6,558 bases of DNA from Chloroflexia bacterium (lineage in GTDB: Bacteria; Chloroflexota; Chloroflexia; Thermomicrobiales; UBA6265). Shown piece by piece: positions 1 through 5,282 of the stretch (within the stretch, counting starts at the first letter, position 1; every line of letters starts with the position of its first letter). Location of the stretch: positions 1 to 6,558 of the forward strand of contig JACCYX010000031.1 of NCBI GenBank assembly GCA_013696265.1. Direction: 5' to 3'. Under the pieces are notes generated by a model. It ran no database searches. It was not told the origin of the DNA and saw only the letters and a program-made list of their open reading frames with translations. A program made the translations under genes and the position numbers.

Positions 1-1
1 G

Positions 2-1591
2 CGGCTTGAACGCCGCCGTGACGAAGCCAGCGAGCGCCACGCTGAAGCAACCCGGAAGGGCCAGCAACTGGCCGGCGAGCGCACCGGGATCGAATCCGAA
101 CGGGCGGGCCTGCTTGCCCAGCGCGGCGAGCGTGGCGGGCAGCGGGCCCGGCTCACCGCCTGGTTACGGGATCTCCGGAAACAGCAAGAGGTCACTGACA
201 ACCGGACCGTCGCCGCCCGGCAGCACCGCGAGCGACAGGATGCCGAGCTGCGCTCCGTCGAGGGGGAGCGGGAGGAGGCGCTCCGGCGGTTGGCCGACCT
301 GCGCGAACGGCACGAGGCCGGCCAGGCCGCCCTGACCCGGCTGCGCGAGACCGCCAGCGTGGCCGATGGCCAACTTGCGGCATCCCAGCAGGAACTGGCG
401 GCGTTGGAGGAACGGCTCCGGGCCGAGGGCCGCCGCGTGACCGCGCTCACCTCGCAACGGTTCGGGCTGGCCGAAGAGATGTCCCTCCGCGCCCGGCGCG
501 TGTCCGAGCTTGAAGGCGAGCGGAACGCGCTGGCCGGGCAGCGGGAGCGGCTCGAACGCGAGGTGACCAGCCTGGAAACGGCGCGATCCGCAGCCGAGCG
601 GGAACGAACGTCCCTGGCGGAAACGCTGGCGCGGACCGAAGCGATGGCGAGCGACCTCGAATTCCGGATCGAGCATGCCCGCCAGGAACTGGTCGAGCGC
701 GAGCGTGGCCTGACCCAGGGCAGCCTCGCCGTCGAGCGAGCCCGCTCGGAACTCGCCACGATCCACCAGCGGATCGTCGACGACCTGGGACTGGCGGATC
801 CGGCTGCCCTCATCGACCTTCCCGATCGGGATCTTGGCGGCGAGACGACCGGGGAATGGGTGCTCAGCGACGACCACGAGGCGGTCGAGAAGGAAATCGG
901 ACGCTTGCGGGAGCGGTTGCGCCGGGTCGGCTACGCCGGGGACGACGTGATCGAGGAATACGAGCGCGAATCGGCGCATGTCGTGCATCTCACCACGCAA
1001 CTCGAGGACGTGATGGAAGCGGCGGTTGCGATCCGGGTGCTGCTGGCGGAGTTGACCGGCACGATGCAGGCCCGCTTCGAGGAGACGTTCGAGAAGGTTT
1101 CCGGGGCCTTCACGGAATCCTTCTCGGTGCTCTTCGGGGGCGGCACCGCGCGCCTGGTACTGACGGCCGACGACGAAACCGGGGCGCCTGGCGGAATCGA
1201 CATCGTGGCCCAGCCGCCGGGCAAGCGGTTGCAGAGCCTCGGGCTGCTCTCGGGCGGAGAGCGTTCGCTGACGGCGGTGGCGCTGCTCTTCGCGATCCTG
1301 CGCGTGAACCCGACGCCGTTCGTGTTGCTGGACGAGGTCGACGCCGCGCTCGACGAGTCGAACGTGGTTCGTTTCCGCGACGAACTACGCAAGCTGGCGG
1401 CGGAGACCCAGGCGATCGTGATCACCCACAACCGGGGCACAGTCGAGATCGCGGACACGCTCTACGGCGTCACAATGGGCGGCGACGGCGTTTCCCAGGT
1501 GCTCTCGCTGCGGCTTGGCGAATGGCCGCTGGACGAGGAGATCGACATCCGCGACCTGCCCTCCGTCGCCGCCGGCATCCCGGTGCGGTAG
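2..1591 (+). CDS. smc: Chromosome segregation ATPase SMC, C-terminal part (5' end outside window)
   Basis: The frame is open from the window edge to a TAG at 1589-1591, giving 529 residues, a little under half of a usual SMC of about 1,190; the hinge and N-terminal head must lie upstream. Residues 1 to about 330 are rich in R, E, Q, A and L with no prolines in long stretches, as in the returning arm of the SMC coiled coil. The C-terminal head lobe follows: an ABC signature LSGGERSLTAVALLFAIL from residue 416, a Walker B motif FVLLDEVDAALD from residue 440 with the catalytic glutamate after the aspartate, and the H-loop QAIVITHNRGT. SMC dimers with ScpA/ScpB (condensin) load on and compact chromosomal DNA; ATP binds between the two heads. 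A TTG at 290 could be taken as a start, but the coiled coil runs through it. No ftsY follows directly, although this is a common neighbour of smc. The next gene is convergent, 23 bp away. Confidence 0.96.
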   Translation, partial: RLERRRDEASERHAEATRKGQQLAGERTGIESERAGLLAQRGERGGQRARLTAWLRDLRKQQEVTDNRTVAARQHRERQDAELRSVEGEREEALRRLADLRERHEAGQAALTRLRETASVADGQLAASQQELAALEERLRAEGRRVTALTSQRFGLAEEMSLRARRVSELEGERNALAGQRERLEREVTSLETARSAAERERTSLAETLARTEAMASDLEFRIEHARQELVERERGLTQGSLAVERARSELATIHQRIVDDLGLADPAALIDLPDRDLGGETTGEWVLSDDHEAVEKEIGRLRERLRRVGYAGDDVIEEYERESAHVVHLTTQLEDVMEAAVAIRVLLAELTGTMQARFEETFEKVSGAFTESFSVLFGGGTARLVLTADDETGAPGGIDIVAQPPGKRLQSLGLLSGGERSLTAVALLFAILRVNPTPFVLLDEVDAALDESNVVRFRDELRKLAAETQAIVITHNRGTVEIADTLYGVTMGGDGVSQVLSLRLGEWPLDEEIDIRDLPSVAAGIPVR

Positions 1592-1614
1592 GCCGCGTCT
1601 ATGATGGATATTGA

Positions 1615-1983
1615 TCAACTAACGGCTTTATGTCGCCTTGATTGTCGTTTGCGAGCCTTGGGACCTTCTTCAGTCAAATCACCGAGCTTGACCGCGTATG
1701 GTCGACGGTTGGGGAACTCCGCGATCAGCCGGAGCGTTCCCCCCATCGCCTCAACATAATTGCTCATGGTTGAGATCAGCATGTCTGCGCGGCGTTCCAT
1801 GCGTGAGACACTATCCTGCTCAACACCCAGGATCTCGGCGACCTTTGTCTGCGTCAAATTATGAACTGCTCGCAGATCCCGCAGGGTCAACTCTTCTTCG
1901 AGCAATTCCTGGGCGCGAGCCTTGATTCGTTCGCGGCGCTCTGGCGGCAATTGAGACATGACCTCGTCATGGGAAACAGGCAT
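1615..1983 (-). CDS. XRE-family HTH regulator, HigA-like antitoxin type
   Basis: A 122-residue protein. Residues 1-32 form a charged helix (PPERRERIKARAQELLEEE). An XRE-type helix-turn-helix follows at about 34-66 (LTQTKVAEILGVEQDSVSRMERR), then the MLISTMSNYVEAMGGTLRLIAEF segment that is typical of HigA-like antitoxins, and a basic tail (KARKRQSRRHK, 110-119). The family usually binds its own promoter and neutralises a HigB/Gp49 toxin encoded immediately upstream. I chose the ATG at 1983 over the in-frame GTG at 1989: AAGGAG at 1991-1996 lies 7 nt before the ATG but only 1 nt before the GTG. No Gp49-like toxin is next to it; the upstream gene is a RelE-type toxin 92 bp away that already has an AbrB partner. 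It may be the third gene of that operon, a solitary regulator, or a remnant of a second toxin-antitoxin pair. The family call is firm; the role is inference. Confidence 0.85.
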   Translation of the reverse strand: MPVSHDEVMSQLPPERRERIKARAQELLEEELTLRDLRAVHNLTQTKVAEILGVEQDSVSRMERRADMLISTMSNYVEAMGGTLRLIAEFPNRRPYAVKLGDLTEEGPKARKRQSRRHKAVS

Positions 1984-2005
1984 CGTCACACTCCTTCACT
2001 TCAAC

Positions 2006-2017
2006 ACTTCCAGAAGT
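2006..2017. promoter_or_regulatory. Candidate operator in front of the XRE gene
   Basis: ACTTC-CA-GAAGT is a perfect inverted repeat with 5-bp arms and a 2-bp centre, placed 10 bp upstream of the AAGGAG ribosome binding site of the XRE gene. A further ACTTC half-site lies at 1998-2002, 8 bp from the first arm. XRE regulators commonly bind such short palindromes in their own leader. No convincing -35/-10 pair was found in the 92-bp gap, so whether this gap carries a promoter of its own is open. Confidence 0.35.
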
Positions 2018-2075
2018 TGACGACATGAGCAGCGGAGGTTTGTTCGCAAGCACCGTCGTCGATGTCGGCTGGAAG

Positions 2076-2390
2076 CTATCCCATGCTTTTTAGCAAAGCC
2101 GCATAGCGTCGTTCCGCCACCTTGTAGATATTCTCGTGCGATCCGACCACGAAAACGATGCATACCCGCTCGTTATCGACAATGGTGTACACCGCTCGAT
2201 ACGCTCCTCCGCCTTTGAGATTGAACTCCAAAGCCCGGGCGCCGCGCAGCGTGCCCTTCAATGCGTGGCCAGCAAGAGGATTTGCTTTGAGCGTCTGGAT
2301 TTCGCGAACCACCCGGTCGCGGTCTTGCTTGAAGGCGTTCAGGTCTTTTTCAGCCCTCCTGGTCAGTTCGATTCCGTACCGATCACTCAT
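2076..2390 (-). CDS. RelE/ParE-family type II toxin
   Basis: A 104-residue protein of the RelE/ParE superfamily, at the usual length. The N-terminal half is helical (RRAEKDLNAFKQDRDRVVREIQTLKANP). It is followed by the typical core: LKGTLRGARALEFNLKGGGAYRAVYTIVDNERV (residues 45-76), then VCIVFVVGSHENIYKVAERRY (77-96) with the closing beta strand and an H-E pair. RelE members cleave mRNA, usually on the ribosome; ParE members poison gyrase. The sequence alone does not separate them, although the GGGAYRAVY and VGSHENIY segments resemble RelE-type proteins found beside AbrB antitoxins. Its ATG lies inside the end of the AbrB gene (ATGAGTGA, 8-bp overlap) and has no clear ribosome binding site, which points to translational coupling, so that toxin is made only after antitoxin. 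The stop (TAG at 2076-2078) is followed by a 92-bp gap and then the XRE gene. Confidence 0.9.
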   Translation of the reverse strand: MSDRYGIELTRRAEKDLNAFKQDRDRVVREIQTLKANPLAGHALKGTLRGARALEFNLKGGGAYRAVYTIVDNERVCIVFVVGSHENIYKVAERRYAALLKSMG

Positions 2391-2634
2391 CGGTCAGGTT
2401 GATATTGTGCTTGGCCGCATATGCCTCAAGACTGATCGTTCGTCCCTGTCGGTACTCTTCGATGGCGTGCCGGGCCAGGCCGTCGAACGGATTCTCGGCC
2501 TTCGCCAGATGGATGACGGCGTGTTCGGGATCGCTCTCCAGGAAGAGCACGTCGCCGGTGGCGATCCCCAGTTCGTCACGCACATCGGCCGGAATGGAGA
2601 GTCTTCCCTTGGAATCGACGGTTACGGTCACCAT
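2383..2634 (-). CDS. AbrB/MazE-type (SpoVT-AbrB domain) antitoxin
   Basis: An 83-residue protein. Residues 1-45 form a swapped-hairpin AbrB DNA-binding domain (MVTVTVDSKGRLSIPADVRDELGIATGD). The rest (NPFDGLARHAIEEYRQGRTISLEAYAAKHNI) is a partly helical tail of the type that wraps around the toxin. It should neutralise the RelE-type toxin encoded directly downstream and repress the shared promoter. Start choice: an in-frame ATG at 2649 would add five residues, but its own sequence forms the GGAGG (2643-2647) that lies 8 nt before the ATG at 2634, and nothing resembling a ribosome binding site precedes 2649. The AbrB fold also starts at the later ATG. The stop TGA overlaps the toxin start. A 13-bp palindrome and a candidate promoter lie just upstream. 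Confidence 0.9.
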   Translation of the reverse strand: MVTVTVDSKGRLSIPADVRDELGIATGDVLFLESDPEHAVIHLAKAENPFDGLARHAIEEYRQGRTISLEAYAAKHNINLTDE

Positions 2635-2661
2635 ATGCTTATCCTCCATCCAAAGAAGTGG

Positions 2662-2674
2662 TGGGATAATCCCA
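2662..2674. promoter_or_regulatory. Palindromic candidate operator of the toxin-antitoxin operon
   Basis: TGGGAT-A-ATCCCA is a perfect inverted repeat with 6-bp arms around one base; a further matching pair follows after one mismatch. It lies between the candidate -10 box (2680-2685) and the antitoxin start, over the predicted transcription start near 2673. A repressor bound here would block RNA polymerase, as in autoregulated AbrB/MazE-type modules. The repeat is seen directly; binding by the AbrB protein is inferred. Confidence 0.5.
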
Positions 2675-2679
2675 ACGTC

Positions 2680-2708
2680 ATACTATGGTGTCACGAGGAT
2701 ATGTGCAA
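2680..2708 (-). promoter_or_regulatory. Candidate sigma-70-type promoter of the AbrB-RelE operon
   Basis: Read on the minus strand: -35 TTGCAC (2703-2708), a 17-bp spacer, -10 TAGTAT (2680-2685). The -35 matches the consensus at 3 of 6 positions (TTG) and the -10 at 4 of 6, with ideal spacing. The predicted start near 2673 would give a leader of about 40 nt before the ATG at 2634 and coincides with the palindrome at 2662-2674. Confidence 0.45.
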
Positions 2709-2744
2709 TCGGGACCGGCCGGCCGTGACGGCGCAATCCAGAAG

Positions 2745-2773
2745 TAGCCACCTGGCCGCACGTGGCCTAAAGT
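2745..2773 (+). promoter_or_regulatory. Weak candidate promoter of the DUF899 gene
   Basis: TAGCCA (2745-2750), a 17-bp spacer and TAAAGT (2768-2773), each matching 4 of 6 consensus bases. Its start would lie about 40 nt before the ATG at 2821. The divergent region 2635-2820 must hold promoters for both sides; besides this pair it contains a GC-only palindrome CCGGCCGG (2715-2722) of unknown meaning. Confidence 0.25.
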
Positions 2774-2820
2774 GACCCTGGAGACGGATGGTCCGTCGAT
2801 CCATAGGAAACGAGGACATC

Positions 2821-3522
2821 ATGGCGATGATTACCAAGACCCAGGGACTGCCGCCAGTCGTGAGCCGCGAGGAATGGGCCGTTGCACGGAAGCGGTTACT
2901 CGATCAGGAGAAGGCGCTGATGCGCCTGAAGGATGCCGTCAGCGCCCAGCGGCGACGGCTGCCGATGGTCGAGGTCGACGTCGGCTACACCTTCGAGGGG
3001 CAAGATGGTCCAGCAACGCTGCTCGACCTCTTCGATGGCCGGCCGCAACTGATCCTCCAGCACTTCATGTTCGGCACCGATTGGGAAGAGGGGTGCGAAG
3101 GCTGCTCGATGATGGCCGACCACGTGGGGCCGCTGGCGCACCTGCACGCGCGGGGCGTCTCGTTCGCCATGGTGTCGCGGGCGCCGATTGGGAAGCTGGT
3201 TCGGTACCGGGAGCGGATGAGCTGGGACTTGCCGTGGTACTCCTCGGCCGGAACGACCTTCAACGAAGATTTCCACGTCACCGTCGATGGTGATGAGCAC
3301 TCCGGAATCAGTATCTTCCTGCGCGATGGGGACCGGGTCTTCCACACTTGGCAGACGGGCGGCCGCGGCGTGGAGGTGATCATCGGCGCCCTGCAGTACC
3401 TCGATCTCACCCCGTACGGGCGTCAGGAGGCGTGGGAGGATTCGCCCGGCGGCTGGCCGCAATCAGATGCTGACGGCGGCTGGTGGCGCCGCCACGACCG
3501 GTATGACGAAGGTCGGGGATAA
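2821..3522 (+). CDS. DUF899 family thioredoxin-like protein
   Basis: A 233-residue protein recognisable as DUF899, a thioredoxin-fold family of unknown function. Landmarks: an N-terminal helical part (LPPVVSREEWAVARKRLLDQEKAL), a strand with PMVEVDVGYTFEG, FDGRPQLILQHFMFGTDWEEG followed by a CEGC motif (C92, C95), the family block SRAPIGKLVRYRERMSWDLPWYSS with FNEDFHV, and the C-terminal LTPYGRQE and GGWWRRHDRYDE. CxxC at the end of the first core strand and helix suggests a thiol-based redox role, but no substrate is known to me. No signal peptide or membrane segment is visible, so it is probably cytoplasmic. I chose the ATG at 2821 rather than the upstream ATG at 2788 because GAGG (2812-2815) lies 5 nt before it and the family homology starts there. 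It diverges from the toxin-antitoxin operon and converges on the Fic gene with 14 bp between stops. Confidence 0.9.
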   Translation: MAMITKTQGLPPVVSREEWAVARKRLLDQEKALMRLKDAVSAQRRRLPMVEVDVGYTFEGQDGPATLLDLFDGRPQLILQHFMFGTDWEEGCEGCSMMADHVGPLAHLHARGVSFAMVSRAPIGKLVRYRERMSWDLPWYSSAGTTFNEDFHVTVDGDEHSGISIFLRDGDRVFHTWQTGGRGVEVIIGALQYLDLTPYGRQEAWEDSPGGWPQSDADGGWWRRHDRYDEGRG

Positions 3523-3532
3523 CTGGCCGACC
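3511..3532. terminator. Weak hairpin at the DUF899/Fic convergence
   Basis: GGTCGG (3511-3516) and CCGACC (3527-3532) form a perfect 6-bp stem with a 10-base loop covering the DUF899 stop codon and the 14-bp gap between the convergent genes. No T-run follows on either strand, so it is at best a Rho-assisted or weak bidirectional terminator. Confidence 0.25.
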
Positions 3533-3536
3533 CACC

Positions 3537-4586
3537 CTATGGCAATCCGTACCACGCCCCACGGCCCGCGCCGTGGAGAATCAGATGCCGCTGCCGAACG
3601 AGCGATTGCAGATGAGCCTTGACCGTGTTCCGATTCGCACCGGTGACGACGACCAGTTCACCAACCGAAGCGCGGCCATGATCCCGGATGTGCGCGAGTA
3701 TCTGTACCTCCAGTGCGGACATGGTCGCGGCAAGGAGTCGTTCGCGTTCGACCTTGGTTCTCAGCCGCGCCATGTGTTGCTGAATTGCCCGTACGAAAAA
3801 CGTGAGCCACGGCTGCCAGTTCGGGGATTCGGAGCGAATGGTGCCCTGGGTCTGGCGCTGCGCCAGATAATACTGGTCCTTGTTATCCTCGATTACACGT
3901 TCGAGTGAACTGGAGGGAACATAGGCATATCCGGCCTGGAGCAGCAGAAGCGTGGTCAGGATGCGACTCAGTCGTCCATTGCCATCCTGGAATGGATGAA
4001 TCTCCAGGAATACGACGACGAAAATGCCAATCAGCAGGATGGGATGGAAGGTCCGCGCCGCGTCCTCCTGGTTGTACCAGGCGATCAGCTCGCCCATGAG
4101 CCGGGGCGTGTCGAACGGGGAGGCGGTTTCGAACACGACACCGACCTGACGCCCTTCATCGTTGAGGGCAACGACACTGTTGGAAGTCGTCTTGTAGGCG
4201 CCCCGGTGCCAGTCGTCCTTGCTACTGTGGCCGAGCAGGTCCCGGTGAAGCTGGCGCACATGATTTTCCGTTAGGGGAATGTCGCGCCAGGAGGTGAACA
4301 CCAGTTCCATGACCTGCGCATAGCCAACGACCTCCTGCTCGTCACGACTTGAGAATGGGACGACACGGAGGTTTGAGAGCAAGTGCTCGACCTGGCGATC
4401 GGACAGGCGACTTCCCTCAATGCGCGTCGACGACCCGACGCTTTCGATGGTGGCGACCTGACGAAGGCCGGACAGGCGTTCTGGCGCGAGATTGCCCAGA
4501 GCGCGCCAGGCACCCTTGAACTCGTCGACCTCGGCAATGAGCTTGAGGAGTTCGGGCGTGATGACGATGGTATCGGTTGTTAACAT
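3537..4586 (-). CDS. Fic family protein (probable AMP transferase, class II, with winged helix)
   Basis: A 349-residue protein. Residues 1-75 hold a Fic_N-like helical region with S53-T-R-I-E57-G58, which fits the inhibitory motif [S/T]xxxE[G/N]. Its position before the core makes it a class II Fic protein, in which the glutamate blocks productive ATP binding. The Fic core carries the complete active-site motif HPFQDGNGRLSR (197-208) with catalytic H197, the acidic D201, the anion-binding GNG and both arginines. Such enzymes transfer AMP from ATP to hydroxyl side chains of target proteins. Residues 290-345 (ALEVQILAHIRDHGRASVGELVVVTGANRNTVKAHLQSLVRQRHL) form a winged helix, seen in many bacterial Fic proteins and suggesting DNA binding or autoregulation. 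The start ATG at 4586 has GGAG (4594-4597) 7 nt upstream. All catalytic residues are intact. The target cannot be read from sequence; nucleotidylation of a partner or of itself is inference. Confidence 0.95.
   Translation of the reverse strand: MLTTDTIVITPELLKLIAEVDEFKGAWRALGNLAPERLSGLRQVATIESVGSSTRIEGSRLSDRQVEHLLSNLRVVPFSSRDEQEVVGYAQVMELVFTSWRDIPLTENHVRQLHRDLLGHSSKDDWHRGAYKTTSNSVVALNDEGRQVGVVFETASPFDTPRLMGELIAWYNQEDAARTFHPILLIGIFVVVFLEIHPFQDGNGRLSRILTTLLLLQAGYAYVPSSSLERVIEDNKDQYYLAQRQTQGTIRSESPNWQPWLTFFVRAIQQHMARLRTKVERERLLAATMSALEVQILAHIRDHGRASVGELVVVTGANRNTVKAHLQSLVRQRHLILHGAGRGAWYGLP
3559..3576. other. Strong GC hairpin inside the 3' end of the Fic gene
   Basis: CCACGGC (3559-3565) and GCCGTGG (3570-3576) form a perfect 7-bp stem around the 4-base loop CCGC. 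It lies within the last codons of the Fic gene and 36 nt beyond the DUF899 stop. It could slow or end DUF899 transcription, or protect the 3' end of the Fic mRNA. No T-run follows, and the coding constraint and high GC could produce it by chance. Confidence 0.3.
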
Positions 4587-4590
4587 TGGC

Positions 4591-4658
4591 GATCTCCATA
4601 GCCATTACTCGATCCGTAAATAGCCAATAAAGTCATTCTAGATCCAATTGTATCCAAT
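4591..4658. promoter_or_regulatory. Fic upstream region: phased short repeats and candidate -10
   Basis: This stretch is clearly richer in A+T than its surroundings. It holds ATCCAAT at 4642-4648 and 4652-4658 (10 bp apart) and the variant AGCCAAT at 4622-4628 (20 bp before the first). A longer near-repeat, ATAGCCATTA (4598-4607) and ATAGCCAATAA (4620-4630), overlaps the last of these. GATC occurs at 4591, 4611 and 4641. On the minus strand TAGAAT (4635-4640, 5 of 6 to the -10 consensus) would give a start near 4628; no good -35 is found at 16-18 bp, where the ATCCAAT repeats lie instead. This fits a promoter that depends on, or is covered by, a regulator. The Fic winged helix is one candidate. 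Confidence 0.4.
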
Positions 4659-4688
4659 CTGTGACATCTCCGAGCGTGGTGTGTGAAC

Positions 4689-4716
4689 TTTGGAGCGACC
4701 GGTTCCGTTGTAGGCT
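4689..4716 (+). promoter_or_regulatory. Candidate promoter for a leaderless UPF0178 transcript
   Basis: TAGGCT (4711-4716) fits the minimal -10 form TAnnnT and ends 6 nt before the ATG at 4723, so the transcript would start at or next to the start codon. A weak -35-like TTTGGA (4689-4694) lies 16 bp upstream. The only Shine-Dalgarno-like sequence, GGAGG (4718-4722), abuts the ATG. Confidence 0.3.
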
Positions 4717-4722
4717 TGGAGG

Positions 4723-5232
4723 ATGACGAACCGCGATTCGGGAACCGCTCCCACTCCCAAACCCGCCACAATCTACCTCGATGCCGACGCCTGCCCGGTC
4801 AAGGATCAGGTCTACAAGGTTGCGGCCCGGTACAGGATGCCGCTCAAGATAGTCGCCAACACCTGGCTGCGGGTGCCGGAGATCGCCGGGTTGATCTCCG
4901 AGACCGTGGTGGTGCCGGGTTCGCCCGACGCCGCCGACGACTGGATCGCCGAGCGGGCGGTGAAGGGCGACCTGGTGCTGACCTCCGATATCCCCTTGGC
5001 GGGCCGGGCGATTGGAAACGGCGTTCGCTGCCTCGATTTCCGGGGCGGCGAGTACAACCCGAACCGGATTGGCGACGCGCTTGCCTCGCGCGACTTCAAC
5101 GCCACGCTGCGCCAGATGGGCGTCATCACCGGTGGGCCTTCCGCCTTTTCGCCGAAGGACCGCTCGAAGTTCGCCTCGGCCCTCGACGCCGCCGTCAACC
5201 GCATGGCCCGCGAGGCGAAGCGGACGACGTAG
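4723..5232 (+). CDS. UPF0178 (YaiI/YqxD, DUF188) family protein
   Basis: A 169-residue protein that matches UPF0178 over its whole length, with an extra N-terminal stretch of about 15 residues rich in T, P and S. Landmarks: IYLDADACPVK (17-27), VANTWLRVP (44-52), VVVPGSPDAADDWIAER (62-78), KGDLVLTSDIPLA (81-93), LDFRGGEYNPNRI (104-116), and GGPSAFSPKDRSKFASALD (137-155). The acidic residues in DADACPVK and in DLVLTSDIPLA resemble the metal-binding carboxylates of PIN-like nucleases, and the family is usually placed near that fold; no activity is established to my knowledge. Cytoplasmic, no membrane segment. Start: an in-frame stop (TAG at 4711-4713) and the absence of any other ATG, GTG or TTG before the conserved block leave only the ATG at 4723. 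It diverges from the Fic gene and converges on the PQQ-repeat gene. Confidence 0.93.
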   Translation: MTNRDSGTAPTPKPATIYLDADACPVKDQVYKVAARYRMPLKIVANTWLRVPEIAGLISETVVVPGSPDAADDWIAERAVKGDLVLTSDIPLAGRAIGNGVRCLDFRGGEYNPNRIGDALASRDFNATLRQMGVITGGPSAFSPKDRSKFASALDAAVNRMAREAKRTT

Positions 5233-5255
5233 GGCTGCCAGGCTCGTCTCGGCCC
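5232..5255 (+). terminator. Weak candidate terminator after the UPF0178 gene
   Basis: GGGCTG (5232-5237) can pair with CGGCCC (5250-5255), including one G-T wobble, around a 12-base loop, followed by GTTTGT. The stem is short and the T-run poor. It starts at the stop codon and lies in the 50-bp gap between two convergent genes, where some termination signal is expected. Nothing else is visible in that gap. Confidence 0.2.
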
Positions 5256-5282
5256 GTTTGTCTGCCCGGCTCGGCGATCCCG

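Noticed and set aside
290..292. TTG as start of the SMC gene
   Set aside because: The frame is open to the window edge and the coiled coil continues upstream; SMC needs its hinge and N-terminal head.
164..1000. Long minus-strand open frame opposite smc (also 931-1458 -)
   Set aside because: Antisense shadows of GC-rich coding DNA; no recognisable domains, while the plus-strand frame gives an unmistakable SMC.
1990..2075. Remnant of a HigB/Gp49 toxin gene before the XRE gene
   Set aside because: The gap is only 92 bp and no frame there translates into anything like a toxin.
2715..2722. CCGGCCGG palindrome as an operator
   Set aside because: GC-only and 8 bp long; expected by chance in this composition and not aligned with a promoter element.
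2158..2775. 205-codon plus-strand frame opposite the toxin-antitoxin genes
   Set aside because: Overlaps two genes with clear family matches and ribosome binding sites; its translation shows no recognisable domain.
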